Positions 51,231 through 60,621 are shown, counted from the stretch's first letter. The stretch: 64,000 bases of DNA from Dyadobacter chenwenxiniae (GCF_022869785.1 NZ_CP094997.1:4774001-4838000); one strand, 5' to 3'. Numbers and translations are program-made. Notes: a model not told the origin generated them from the letters alone.

Positions 51231-51671
51231 ATGGAAAGGAGGATAAAGATGTTTGATCAAAAGAAGATTAGGAGCCACGGGGATTCTGATCTTGAAAAGT
51301 GGTTTTTTGCCATTACTGATATAGTCGGAATTTTAACTGACAGTCCAAATCCTAGAAAATACTGGAGTGTTTTGAAAGGACGCCTGAAAAAGGAAGGAAG
51401 TCAGTTGACTACAGTTTGTAGTCAACTGAAATTGATAGCTACGGACGGGAAGTCATACCTGACAGATGTTGCGGATACAGAACAAATGCTCCGACTTATT
51501 CAGTCGAAACTCCCAGCCACTTTTGACGAAAGTAAAGAAATTGCACATACCGGCGGGAGCATTGCCGGAAATACGAGAAAACAAATTGAAGCCAAGACCG
51601 GGAAGAAGATTGTCAGCCGAGATAATGCGAAAATACTTGCAAATGTTCGAAAACCTGATGAACTGCAATAA
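51231..51671 (+). pseudogene. Internally deleted DinD-like (BRO-N type) gene
   Basis: 146 residues. The first about 92 match the N-terminal domain of DNA-damage-inducible protein D/BRO-N antirepressor-like proteins (EKWFFAITDIVGILTDSPNP, RKYWSVLKGRLKKEGSQL, VADTEQMLRLIQS). The last about 42 match the C-terminal end of the same family (FDESKEIAHTGGSIAGNTRK, IEAKTGKKIVSRDNAK). The middle, about 130-150 residues in full-length members, is missing with the frame kept. A 13-bp perfect inverted repeat (51401-51413 with 51417-51429) lies in the coding sequence. GGAGG at about 51238-51243 resembles a ribosome site for a start at 51249, but the family start fits 51231. It is unrelated to its sugar-metabolism neighbours. 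Confidence 0.7.
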
Positions 51672-51716
51672 CCAAACTTCACTTAGAAGAAATCAACAAT
51701 TCCAACCCAAATATCT

Positions 51717-52559
51717 ATGAAGCAAGACAAATTCCTGAAACCTATTTATCTTCTCTTTACAATTCTGTTGCTAAGTTCGACAATATCGAATACCCACGCT
51801 CAAAAAATCAAGTGGAACAAGGTCAAAGTCCTTATTTACACCAAAAATGGCAAGGGTTATGTACACGATAATATTGCTGCTTCGGTGGCGGCGATTCAGG
51901 CTTTGGGCAAACAACATGGGTTTGGCGTGGATGTGAGTGAGGATCCCGCCAAGTTTACGGATGAGAATTTGAAACAATATGATGCGCTTGTTTTTTCAAA
52001 CACAAATAATGATGTTTTTGATACGGATGCACAGCGCGTTGCATTGATGCGCTACATTCAGGCTGGCGGGAATTTTGTCGGATTGCACTCGGCCTCAGGG
52101 ACTGAGCGGAAGTGGAGATGGTTTAAAGATATGCTGGGCGGGACATTCTTCTGGCATGAGCCCGGGCAAAGCTTTACAGTTAATGTTTTGGATTCCAAAA
52201 ATCCTTCATTAGCACATTTACCAGCCAAATGGGACCGCAAAACGGATGAGTTTTATTTTGTAAAAGAAATGGGCGTGAACCTGAACGTGCTAGCCGTTAA
52301 CGACCATACAACCATTCAAAAACCAGCCGGAAAGGCGCTGGATACATTCGGGACTGTGTTCCCTTCGGTTTGGTGGCATGAGTACGACGGTGGCCGCGCA
52401 TTTTATACTTCGCTCGGACATCAGAAAGAGGATTATGAGCAGGAAGATCTGAGAAAACATATTCTGGGAGCCATTGAATGGGCAATCGGGCCGCAAAAGG
52501 CTCGAAATTATAGCAAGGCCTATGCAACAAGCCCGACAGATGAAGTGCGTAAAAAGTAA
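51717..52559 (+). CDS. ThuA domain-containing protein, exported
   Basis: 280 residues, signal peptide (PIYLLFTILLLSSTISNTHA), then a ThuA-like (glutamine amidotransferase-like fold) domain: KVLIYTKNGKGYVHDNIAAS, YDALVFSNTNNDVFD, MRYIQAGGNFVGLHSASGTE and VWWHEYDGGRAFYTSLGHQK. ThuA proteins are linked to trehalose and other sugar use; the reaction is unclear. It is 24 nt from a Gfo/Idh/MocA oxidoreductase, a common pairing in this phylum. Confidence 0.9.
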   Translation: MKQDKFLKPIYLLFTILLLSSTISNTHAQKIKWNKVKVLIYTKNGKGYVHDNIAASVAAIQALGKQHGFGVDVSEDPAKFTDENLKQYDALVFSNTNNDVFDTDAQRVALMRYIQAGGNFVGLHSASGTERKWRWFKDMLGGTFFWHEPGQSFTVNVLDSKNPSLAHLPAKWDRKTDEFYFVKEMGVNLNVLAVNDHTTIQKPAGKALDTFGTVFPSVWWHEYDGGRAFYTSLGHQKEDYEQEDLRKHILGAIEWAIGPQKARNYSKAYATSPTDEVRKK

Positions 52560-52583
52560 CATCAAAACATTATCCTGAATCCA

Positions 52584-54020
52584 ATGAAAAATCAAAAAGA
52601 AGAAAACAGTCAGGACAGAAGATCGTTCCTGAAAAGCGCTGCTACGGGAACAGCCGGAATTATCGCGGCATCCATGTTTCCGACGATTGTTCCGGCAAGT
52701 GTTTTTGGCAAATTCGCGCCTAGCAACCGGATTAACATTGGCCAGATTGGAATCGGGCGCATTGCAACCGGTCACGATTTGCCAGAAGTTTTGAAAAACG
52801 AAGTTGCGCATGTAATGGCCGTGGCGGACGTGGATAAAAACCGACTTGCACAAGGTAAACAGTGGATTGAGAAGAAATATGCAGATAAAACAGGCAAGGC
52901 GAATTATGTAGATGTAAAAGCATATGACGATTATAAGGAGCTTTTGGCCAACAAAGAAATAGACGCGGTGATCATTAGCACGCCCGATCACTGGCACGCG
53001 CAGCCTGCGATGGAAGCGGCTGTTGCGGGCAAGCACATTTATATGCAAAAACCCACTTCGCTGACAATCAAGGAAGGCCGGATGATGGCGGATATGATCA
53101 AGAAAAAGAAGGTGGTGTTTCAATTGGGCAGTCAGCAGCGGTCTATGAACCCCTGGCCTCAATTCAAAAGGACTTGTGAGCTGGTGCGTAATGGCCGCAT
53201 TGGCAAGCTGAAAAAGGTTTATGTGGGCCTACCAGGCGATCCGGCGGGCGGTAACACGGAGAAAATGCCGGTTCCTGCAAATTTGAATTACGATATGTGG
53301 CTCGGCTCAACACCCGAGGTGTATTATACGCTGGATCGGGTGCATTCTCAAACCGACATTAATGACCGTCCGGGCTGGCTGCGTTTAGAGCAATTCGGTG
53401 CGGGGATGATCACTGGCTGGGGTTCACACCACATCGACATTGCGCATTGGGGCATGGACACCGAGCTTACCGGACCCATTGAAATTGATGGGAAAGCAAC
53501 TTTCCCGGCTTCCAATTCCGGCTTATGGAATGTCCACGGCGATTTTTTGGTCAATGCCAAATATGCCAATGGGGTTGAAATGGAAATCGGTGGCACCAAC
53601 CCAAATGGGATCAAATTCGAAGGAACGGACGGCTGGATCTTCGTTTCGCGCGGTAATGTGGGCGTAACAGCTTCCGATCCGGGTGCAGCTGCCGCAGCGA
53701 AGGAAAACAAAGCTTTTTATGCAAGCGATCCCAAAATTCTCGGCTCGGTAATCCAGGCGGATGAAATTCATTTGTACGAAAGCCCCGAGCAACACCAAAA
53801 CTGGTTGGAAAGCATTCAGAATGGCAAACAAACAGTGAGTCATGCAGAAATCGCACAGCGCTCTTGCTCGGCCTGTTTGATTGCGCATACAGCGATGAAA
53901 TTAGGCCGTAAATTGAAATGGGACCCGAAAAAAGAAGAATATATTGGTGATAAAGAAGCAAATGCAACATTATCCAGGCCGCAACGCGGCCCATATGGGA
54001 CAAACTATGTGAAAGGATAA
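52584..54020 (+). CDS. Gfo/Idh/MocA family oxidoreductase with Tat signal
   Basis: 478 residues. Twin-arginine signal (DRRSFLKSAATGTAGIIAAS), then the NAD-binding fold (IGQIGIGRIATGHD, AVADVDKNRLAQG) and the family's EKP-like motif region, here YMQKPTSLTIKEGR; the HHIDIAHWGMD stretch of the C-terminal domain contains the usual His residues. The exported form acts on sugars in the periplasm; substrate unknown. It ends in a 64-bp palindrome shared with the convergent AraC regulator. Confidence 0.9.
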   Translation: MKNQKEENSQDRRSFLKSAATGTAGIIAASMFPTIVPASVFGKFAPSNRINIGQIGIGRIATGHDLPEVLKNEVAHVMAVADVDKNRLAQGKQWIEKKYADKTGKANYVDVKAYDDYKELLANKEIDAVIISTPDHWHAQPAMEAAVAGKHIYMQKPTSLTIKEGRMMADMIKKKKVVFQLGSQQRSMNPWPQFKRTCELVRNGRIGKLKKVYVGLPGDPAGGNTEKMPVPANLNYDMWLGSTPEVYYTLDRVHSQTDINDRPGWLRLEQFGAGMITGWGSHHIDIAHWGMDTELTGPIEIDGKATFPASNSGLWNVHGDFLVNAKYANGVEMEIGGTNPNGIKFEGTDGWIFVSRGNVGVTASDPGAAAAAKENKAFYASDPKILGSVIQADEIHLYESPEQHQNWLESIQNGKQTVSHAEIAQRSCSACLIAHTAMKLGRKLKWDPKKEEYIGDKEANATLSRPQRGPYGTNYVKG

Positions 54021-54042
54021 ACCAGTTGCTGCCAGTCAATAA

Positions 54043-54106
54043 AATCAATCAATTAAAAACTTTGCCCCGGGCTTAAGCCCGGGGCAAAGTTTTTAATTGA
54101 TTGATT
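54043..54106. terminator. Perfect 64-bp palindrome, bidirectional terminator
   Basis: Positions 54043-54074 are the exact reverse complement of 54075-54106, with no loop and no mismatch. Centre is GC-rich (CCCCGGGCTTAAGCCCGGGG), flanked by AAAAA/TTTTT runs that can serve both directions. It lies between a plus-strand and a minus-strand gene and overlaps the first two bases of the AraC stop codon. Confidence 0.9.
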
Positions 54107-54965
54107 AATAGTTTCCTTTGTATTCTCTCGGAGTATGCCCGATGTATCTTTTAAAGTTTCTGTTAAAATTGGATAAAGAGTCAAAACCGCTGTCATAGGC
54201 AATCTGCGCGATTGTCCACTTATCTTCCAGCAACAATTTGCAAGCATGCCCGATGCGGATCTCATTGACAAAATCGATAAAGGTCTTGTTTGATCTGGCT
54301 TTAAAATATCTGCAAAAAGCCGCCTCGGTCATTCCTGCCAAAGATGCTACGTCTCCCAATCTGATCTCTTGCGAAAAGTGCTGCAGCACATAATTGTGCA
54401 CCTTATGCATGCGCTCGGTTTCCGAAACCTTATACGTGTTGACATAACCATAGCTGGAAATGGGCGAACCGCCCGTTTCGTGGGCAAGCTTATCCAGCAA
54501 TGTCAGCAATTGAATAATGGTTTGAAACCCTTCCGAATGCATGATCGACATTAATTCGGCGCGGATATGGCTCCGTAATTCACCCTTGTATTCAATGCCG
54601 CGTTTTGAATCCAGCAGCAATTGCTTCAATGCCAGCATCTCGGGCTTATCCAAAAAATCTTTTCCAAGAAAATCCTCCTGAAAGTACAAAACAACGCCAT
54701 GTGTCAGCAACGATGAACCGGTGTCGAAATAAGCAGCGTCACTCCGCCACAAGTGGGGAACGTCAGGTCCAAGGAAAACCGTATCGCCAGGACCGAAAGT
54801 TTGAACGGAATCGCCGATCAGGCGCTTTCCCGTCCCTTCCAATACAGTAAATAATTGGTAATGCGGATGAAAATGCCAATTAGGATCGAAATGAGGTGCT
54901 TTCAGCTCCTGGATTGTCACCGTCCTAACCTGGCTTTCAATATTTTTATGGATTGGCGCCTTCAT
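54105..54965 (-). CDS. AraC family transcriptional regulator with cupin sensor
   Basis: 286 residues. N-terminal cupin-type ligand domain (HFDPNWHFHPHYQLFTVLEG, FGPGDTVFLGPDVPHLW) and C-terminal AraC HTH (EIRLGDVASLAGMTEAAFCR, WTIAQIAYDSGFDSLSNFNR, HTPREYKGNY). Likely a sugar-sensing activator. Convergent with the ThuA and Gfo/Idh genes, divergent from a small lipoprotein; its target is unknown. Confidence 0.92.
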   Translation of the reverse strand: MKAPIHKNIESQVRTVTIQELKAPHFDPNWHFHPHYQLFTVLEGTGKRLIGDSVQTFGPGDTVFLGPDVPHLWRSDAAYFDTGSSLLTHGVVLYFQEDFLGKDFLDKPEMLALKQLLLDSKRGIEYKGELRSHIRAELMSIMHSEGFQTIIQLLTLLDKLAHETGGSPISSYGYVNTYKVSETERMHKVHNYVLQHFSQEIRLGDVASLAGMTEAAFCRYFKARSNKTFIDFVNEIRIGHACKLLLEDKWTIAQIAYDSGFDSLSNFNRNFKRYIGHTPREYKGNY

Positions 54966-55031
54966 AAAACCTGCCTTATTTTACCTTATAGTTTTACAAA
55001 ACTAGCATATTGGTATCAAAATACGACTAGT

Positions 55032-55092
55032 AAAGAATTCTACTTGCTAATTGTCGGACAAAATCAATTAGGTAACGGCAAAAGAATTCTAC
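55032..55092. repeat. Direct repeat AAAGAATTCTAC upstream of the AraC gene
   Basis: The 12-mer occurs at 55032-55043 and 55081-55092, 49 bp apart, in the 287-nt divergent region. Each contains the palindrome GAATTC. It could be an operator for the AraC protein. Nothing else in this gap looks like a gene. Confidence 0.4.
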
Positions 55093-55252
55093 GGTATTAT
55101 CGTTGTAACAAAAGGAATGCAGCGTGCACGGTTTCGAAAACTATGTTAGAAGATGGCATACTTTTTTAATATGAGAATGCTCGTAAACTCCATTCCAACC
55201 ATTTATATATGGTGGTATTCCTATACATTCAATTAGTAGCATTTAAGCCGTC

Positions 55253-55681
55253 ATGCAGAAAATTACCCCTCTCTTAACCTTACTTTTTGGCATATTTGCC
55301 CTGCTAAGCTGTGGAAAAACGACCACAATCAGCAGTAACATGGAACTCACCGGGAAATGGGAGCTCCAAAGTATAGTACAAAATTCTGACACTATTCAAA
55401 AGCCTGCACTAGCCAAAGGACAAATGCCCATTAGTCTCATCTTTAAAGAAAAAGGTGAGCTCGAAGGCACAACTTCTACCAACATTTTGACGGGCTTCTA
55501 TGAAACTGCGCAGCAAAATACCATTCAAATGGGCGGCGGCGGAACAGAAAGAGCGGAAACGCAATGGGGAAACTTATTTGTGAATGCTTTGCCAAATGTA
55601 AACCTGTACGACCTGAAAATGAACCGGCTCGTGTTGTACTACGAGAACAACAATCAAATGATATTCAGCAGAGTACAATAA
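55253..55681 (+). CDS. Small META/HslJ-like lipoprotein
   Basis: 142 residues, signal peptide with lipobox ALLSCGK. The mature part reads LTGKWELQSIVQNSDTIQKP, ILTGFYETAQQNTIQMGGGG and MNRLVLYYENNNQMIFSR, as in META domains of the HslJ family, with a stress-related but unclear role. Followed by a strong terminator. The family assignment is by pattern only. Confidence 0.72.
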   Translation: MQKITPLLTLLFGIFALLSCGKTTTISSNMELTGKWELQSIVQNSDTIQKPALAKGQMPISLIFKEKGELEGTTSTNILTGFYETAQQNTIQMGGGGTERAETQWGNLFVNALPNVNLYDLKMNRLVLYYENNNQMIFSRVQ

Positions 55682-55701
55682 GTGTGTATGAAGAAATATT
55701 G

Positions 55702-55742
55702 AAAAAGGCAGCTGAGATCTCGCGATCCAGGCTGCCTTTTTC
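55702..55742 (+). terminator. Terminator after the META-like gene
   Basis: Inverted repeat AAAAAGGCAGC (55702-55712) with GCTGCCTTTTT (55731-55741), 18-nt loop, T-tail included. Confidence 0.85.
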
Positions 55743-55903
55743 CTATATCAGATTTTCCGGAATTTCGCCTTAATCTCTTTGCTGATGTTGCTAAAAGATC
55801 AATATGCGGTTGGTATTTGTCAAATCAGGTAAAATCGGAAGGGGTTTTTTATTGTAAAATTGTGTGCATCTTAGCAGGCATTCCCTGACCAAACACCATT
55901 TTG

Positions 55904-56731
55904 ATGAAGTACAGTATGAATTTGCTCCTCTGGGGCCCACAAATAGACGACAGCCTTTTCCCTACCCTCGAACTGATCAAAGAAATTGGCTTTGACGGCG
56001 TAGAAGTCCCCATTTTTAATACAAATCCTGCACATTGGTTTAATTTCCGCAAAAAGCTTGACGAGCTTGGGCTTGCCTGTGAGACAGACACCATTTGCGG
56101 TCCATCAGAACATTTGATCAGTCCCGATCCTGCCATGCGCAGACATACGATCGACCATTTGAAAAGCGCATTGGATTGCTCGCTTGTGCTCGGTGCTACT
56201 AAATTAATGGGTCCTTACCATTCTGCATTAGGCGTTTTCACCGGCCAGCCTGCAACGCCGGAAGAATGGCAATGGGCGATCGAAGGCATTCGCGAAGTGG
56301 CGGATTATGCGGAATCCCTGGACATTACATTAGGACTCGAATATCTCAATCGTTTTGAGCTTTATCTTACCTCATGCGGTGACGAGCTGATCCGCTTTGT
56401 AGACGAGGTCAATCACCCGCATTGCAAGATTATGTTCGACACATTCCACGCGAACATTGAAGAAAAGAACATTGGCGACACCATGCGCAAGGCTGGCGAC
56501 CGCATTTCATTTATCCAACTTTCTGAAAATGACCGTTCTACGCCCGGAAAAGGAAATGTAGATTGGGAAGGTGTTTTCAAAGCGATTAAGGATATCCGTT
56601 ACGACGGCTGGATCAGCATTGAAGCATTTAGTCAGAAACTGCCGGTAGCGAACATTTGGCGCAAAATGTTTGAATCGGAAGAACAGCTGATGCGGGATGG
56701 GCTGGCTTTTATTAAATCAAATTTGTCCTGA
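55904..56731 (+). CDS. Sugar epimerase/isomerase of the D-tagatose/D-psicose 3-epimerase type
   Basis: 275 residues from the ATG at 55904 (MKYSMNLLLWGPQIDDSLFP); a TTG one codon earlier is less likely. A xylose-isomerase-like TIM barrel with probable metal ligands in GLEYLNRFELYL (Glu), KIMFDTFHANIEEKNIGD (Asp), the downstream His region and GWISIEAFSQ (Glu), the pattern seen in ketose 3-epimerases. It should be cytoplasmic. Single gene between the META lipoprotein and the iron-uptake operon. Confidence 0.82.
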   Translation: MKYSMNLLLWGPQIDDSLFPTLELIKEIGFDGVEVPIFNTNPAHWFNFRKKLDELGLACETDTICGPSEHLISPDPAMRRHTIDHLKSALDCSLVLGATKLMGPYHSALGVFTGQPATPEEWQWAIEGIREVADYAESLDITLGLEYLNRFELYLTSCGDELIRFVDEVNHPHCKIMFDTFHANIEEKNIGDTMRKAGDRISFIQLSENDRSTPGKGNVDWEGVFKAIKDIRYDGWISIEAFSQKLPVANIWRKMFESEEQLMRDGLAFIKSNLS

Positions 56732-56848
56732 GCACATTTCTGCCAGCGACAACTGACTGAAATCAAGCAAAATCAAAAGAAAAAATTGAACATTTAAAAT
56801 GAATTTGCGCTTCGGCGTATAATGGTTAAAAATCTGCCGCATTATTAT

Positions 56849-56878
56849 TTTGCATTAGTCTAAATAAGACTACTTTTG
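56849..56878 (+). promoter_or_regulatory. Promoter with overlapping palindromic operator, upstream of TonB receptor
   Basis: TTTG (56849-56852), 18 nt, TACTTTTG (56871-56878). Between and over the boxes lies TAGTCT-AAATA-AGACTA (56856-56872), a perfect 6-bp inverted repeat around 5 nt. The spot is right for a repressor; Fur is the obvious candidate for a siderophore receptor. Fur recognition is an inference. Confidence 0.7.
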
Positions 56879-56916
56879 CTTGCCAAATCGAGGGAAGTTC
56901 TTATTTATACAAAATT

Positions 56917-59391
56917 ATGCGCTTACAATTTTTACTATTCTTCATGCTAATCTGCGCGGCTGCAAGTGCCCAGACCGGCAATATAAAAGGACAAATCAAG
57001 ACCGGATCCGGCGAAGGCGCCGAATCCGTCAACATTATTTTGAAAGGAACAGGCAAAGGAACCGTCACAGCTGCTGATGGTTCCTTTGAATTTTCAGGAC
57101 TGAATGAAGGCAATTATCAGCTGATCGGAACGGGAGTTGGTTTCAAACGCATCGATAAGACCGTTTCTGTAAAAGCGAATAAAACCGCCACGTTGGAAAT
57201 TACTGTAACCGAAGACGCGCAGGAATTGCAAGCCGTAGAAATCACTGGCAACAGGGAATCGAATTACAAAAATGACCTCTCATTCATCGCCAGCAAAACC
57301 GCAACGCCGATCAAGGAAGTGCCGCAGGCGATCAGTTACATTACCAAGGAAGTAATGCGCGATCAGGGAACATTCCTGATGGGTGATGCCGTGAAAAATA
57401 TGAGCGGCGTGAATCAATTCACATTTTACGACGATCTTACTATCCGCGGTTTCCGCATGAACGGCGGCAGCACAACGCAATTGGTGAACGGATTAAGGAC
57501 ATTTTCAGGGTTTTGGAAACAGCCACCCGTGAATTATCTGGAAAGGGTTGAAGTAATTAAAGGCGCTGCATCCGCATTATATGGAAACACTTCACCGGGT
57601 GGAACGATCAACCGCGTGACCAAAAAACCATTGACCACGCCACAAAAATCCTTAACGTTTACGACCGGTAGTTTCAACACATTACGCACACTGGCCGACT
57701 TCACAGGCCCGATGAACGAAAGCAAAACATTGCTTTACCGCCTGAATCTGGGTTATGTAAATGCCCAAGGCTTCCGTAATCTACAATTTGACAAAAACAT
57801 CATCGTCGCGCCATCCGTATCATTCCTGCCGACCGACAAAACACGCATCAACTTCGACCTCGTATACAACCGCTCGAACAGCCGCCTGGACCGTGGACAA
57901 TCTGTAAAAGGAAATGACCTTTATTCCAGCTCGATCAAAACTTCGCTGAATGCGGTGAATGATTATTTGAATGAAGAAACTTACCTGATCACCACGTCAC
58001 TAAATCATCAATTTACCAAAAACACATCATTCAATCTTGCTTACCTGCGAACCGGTTATTCCGAAGATCTTTTGGAACACAGAAGCAGTAATACCAATGC
58101 TGTGGACTCAGCTGGAAAAGTGATAGATAACCTGGTTGCAAGGCAAGTTTTTGTCAGAAAAACAAAATCGTTCATGGACAATGTTTCTCTGTTCCTGAAC
58201 CATAATTTCAACACCGGAATTGCTGAGCATAAAGTTGTTGCAGGTTACGATTACATTCAATCCGTAACGCCGAAAGGCTCGGGTCAGCAAACGGCGAGCG
58301 GTTATTTACTCAAAGCAGGTGGAGCCGGAGCTTATAATGCCAAAACACCTGAAAAGTATGTTTTTTACGATTATACGGAGAATGGCGTAACACGCAGCAT
58401 TCCAAAGCCGAATATTTCGCACTACGACTTGTCGCTGCAAAACAACAGCATGGAAGATCCTTCCAAATACATTTATAATGTGGTAACAAACGCCTCCACA
58501 ACACCTGTTTTTTACAAGCTGCATGGTCTTTATTTACAGGAACAATTGAAGATTAATCGTCTGCAAATCCTGCTTGGCTTGCGCTATGACACCTATATTG
58601 ATAAAAAAGGTTACACGACAAGTAAGGAGCAGGACGTAACGCAGCACGCACTTTTACCGCGTATCGGAGCAGTGTATACGCTTACCAGCAACATCAACGT
58701 TTACGGAACTTACACGAAGGGCTACAATCCGCAAGATGCCACCGTGCAGAGCGATCCGTTATCCGGCGGGCCATTCGATCCGATCCGCAGCAGCTTGTAT
58801 GAGGCCGGTTTAAAAACGGAATGGCTCGATGGCAGGCTAACCGCCAATGCATCGGTGTATCAGATCGAGCAAAGCAACACACTGTACTCAGCCAACGCGC
58901 CTGAAAACCCGAACTTAATGCAGCAGATCGGCGGAGAAATTGCAAAAGGTGTTGAATTTGACGTGACCGGGAACATTCTTCCAAACTGGAACCTGATCGT
59001 CGCTTACAGTTACAACGATGCCAAAATCACCGATGCAGGCTCCCGGGCAACGGATCAGGTGCTGGTTAACAAGCAAAAACCAAATGCACCAAAAAACCAG
59101 GGAAGCATCTGGACCAAATATACATTTGTGAACGAGGCGTTAAGCGGATTCGGGATCGGCTTAGGTGGAAACTTTGTGACCGAGCGTAACGTGTCCATCA
59201 ACAACACGCAGACATTGCCCGGCTACGCATTGCTGAACGGCGCCATTTATTATAAGATCGACAAATTCCAGTTCCAGGTGAACCTGAACAACCTGGCCAA
59301 CAAAACTTATTGGGTAGGCGGCTACGATTATCTGCGCCTTTTCCCAGGAGCGCCGAGGAATTTTATGGCAACGATTTCATATACATTCTGA
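56917..59391 (+). CDS. TonB-dependent siderophore receptor
   Basis: 824 residues. Signal peptide (FLLFFMLICAAASAQ), an N-terminal carboxypeptidase-regulatory-like beta-sandwich (about 20-100, NIKGQIKTGSGEGAESVNII), the plug domain (about 115-225, with EVPQAISYITKEVMRDQGTF, RVEVIKGAASALYGNTSPGG) and a 22-strand-type beta-barrel to a C-terminal Phe (ATISYTF). The plug sequence is of the FhuA/FecA siderophore type rather than SusC. The next gene, 30 nt away, is a PepSY ferric-reductase-like protein, so iron uptake is the likely job. Confidence 0.94.
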   Translation: MRLQFLLFFMLICAAASAQTGNIKGQIKTGSGEGAESVNIILKGTGKGTVTAADGSFEFSGLNEGNYQLIGTGVGFKRIDKTVSVKANKTATLEITVTEDAQELQAVEITGNRESNYKNDLSFIASKTATPIKEVPQAISYITKEVMRDQGTFLMGDAVKNMSGVNQFTFYDDLTIRGFRMNGGSTTQLVNGLRTFSGFWKQPPVNYLERVEVIKGAASALYGNTSPGGTINRVTKKPLTTPQKSLTFTTGSFNTLRTLADFTGPMNESKTLLYRLNLGYVNAQGFRNLQFDKNIIVAPSVSFLPTDKTRINFDLVYNRSNSRLDRGQSVKGNDLYSSSIKTSLNAVNDYLNEETYLITTSLNHQFTKNTSFNLAYLRTGYSEDLLEHRSSNTNAVDSAGKVIDNLVARQVFVRKTKSFMDNVSLFLNHNFNTGIAEHKVVAGYDYIQSVTPKGSGQQTASGYLLKAGGAGAYNAKTPEKYVFYDYTENGVTRSIPKPNISHYDLSLQNNSMEDPSKYIYNVVTNASTTPVFYKLHGLYLQEQLKINRLQILLGLRYDTYIDKKGYTTSKEQDVTQHALLPRIGAVYTLTSNINVYGTYTKGYNPQDATVQSDPLSGGPFDPIRSSLYEAGLKTEWLDGRLTANASVYQIEQSNTLYSANAPENPNLMQQIGGEIAKGVEFDVTGNILPNWNLIVAYSYNDAKITDAGSRATDQVLVNKQKPNAPKNQGSIWTKYTFVNEALSGFGIGLGGNFVTERNVSINNTQTLPGYALLNGAIYYKIDKFQFQVNLNNLANKTYWVGGYDYLRLFPGAPRNFMATISYTF

Positions 59392-59421
59392 TAGCATGTA
59401 ACTATTCTTAAACCTTTAACT

Positions 59422-60594
59422 GTGAAAAAAGCACTTAAAAAACTTGCGTCGCAACTGCATTTATGGCTGGGGATTTCCTCCGGCCTTGTGGTTTTTATAG
59501 TGGCCCTGACTGGAAGCTTGCTTGTTTTTGAAGACGAGCTCGAACCGGTTATTGATAGCAAATTTCACATTGCCGCCATCCACGAAGGAAAACCCCGCCT
59601 GCCGCTCGACCTCTTAACCGCAAAAGTTTCCGACGCCTTTCCCAACAAAAAGTTACTCCGTGTCACCATTGAAAGAGAAGCTGACCGCAATGTGATTTTC
59701 GGTCTGAAAAATGGTAAAAAGGAAAAAGATATCTTGTCCGTGGCTGTTGATCCTTATTCAGGACAAATCGCATCGTACAGAATCGAGCAGGATGCTTTTT
59801 TCAGCGTTGTGCTACGGCTTCACCGTTATTTATGTCTGGAAGAAACAGGAAAAGCGATCACCGGAATCTCCTGTGTCATGTTCCTGATCATTATGATCAC
59901 TGGCCTGGTAATGTGGTGGCCAAATAGAAAGAATCGCAAGCAACGCTTCACGATCAAGTGGAATGCCAAATTCAAGCGGCTTAATTGGGATCTGCACGCC
60001 ATTTTGGGTTTTTACGCGCTTCCTTTTGTCTTCGTAATCGCGATCACCGGGTTAGTATGGAGCTATAAATGGGTCAATAACATCATCTTCATGACCTTTG
60101 ACGGCATACCTCAGCAGAAAAGGGAAGCACCTGCGAACATTCAACCTATCGATAATCACAAGGACATTTTTTTTCAAAAGATTTACACACAAACCAATCA
60201 GCAACTGCCTAATCCCGGCAAAATAGTCATTACCCTGGCTGATTCTGACAGCCTATCCGTCACCGTTTCCAAAGCCGATGACCATGCTGCGATCAACAAC
60301 ATTGTTAATTTCCTGTATTTTGACAAAAACAATGGTCAATTGATCAAAAAGCGCCTTTACGCCGAGGAAACGAAAGGCATGAAAGTGAGACGCCTGATTT
60401 ATCCCATCCACACTGGAAGCTTACTAGGCTGGCCTACTAAAATCCTTGCTTTTTTAACGGCGCTCATTGCCGCTAGTTTGCCTGTTACGGGGGTTATTAT
60501 TTGGTTAGGGAAGAAGAAAAAGGGTAATAAAGTGGCCCGGGCGGGCGCAGTTGACAGCAGGAATGTGCGGAGAAAGTCGGTTGTCACCAACTAA
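59422..60594 (+). CDS. PepSY-associated membrane protein (ferric-siderophore reductase-like)
   Basis: 390 residues, GTG start. About 4-5 transmembrane segments, PepSY_TM pattern: ASQLHLWLGISSGLVVFIVA, LTGSLLVFEDELEPVID, LHRYLCLEETGKAITGISCV, ITGLVMWWPNRKN, LNWDLHAILGFYALPFVFVI and ITGLVWSYKW. Such proteins sit with siderophore receptors and are proposed to reduce or handle imported iron in the inner membrane. Operon with the preceding receptor. Confidence 0.9.
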   Translation: MKKALKKLASQLHLWLGISSGLVVFIVALTGSLLVFEDELEPVIDSKFHIAAIHEGKPRLPLDLLTAKVSDAFPNKKLLRVTIEREADRNVIFGLKNGKKEKDILSVAVDPYSGQIASYRIEQDAFFSVVLRLHRYLCLEETGKAITGISCVMFLIIMITGLVMWWPNRKNRKQRFTIKWNAKFKRLNWDLHAILGFYALPFVFVIAITGLVWSYKWVNNIIFMTFDGIPQQKREAPANIQPIDNHKDIFFQKIYTQTNQQLPNPGKIVITLADSDSLSVTVSKADDHAAINNIVNFLYFDKNNGQLIKKRLYAEETKGMKVRRLIYPIHTGSLLGWPTKILAFLTALIAASLPVTGVIIWLGKKKKGNKVARAGAVDSRNVRRKSVVTN

Positions 60595-60621
60595 TTTTGA
60601 AGGCAATTTGCATGTTGTTAC

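Noticed and set aside
54856..55169. Plus-strand open frame of 104 codons overlapping the AraC start and its upstream region
   Set aside because: Mostly antisense to the AraC gene, no promoter or family resemblance.
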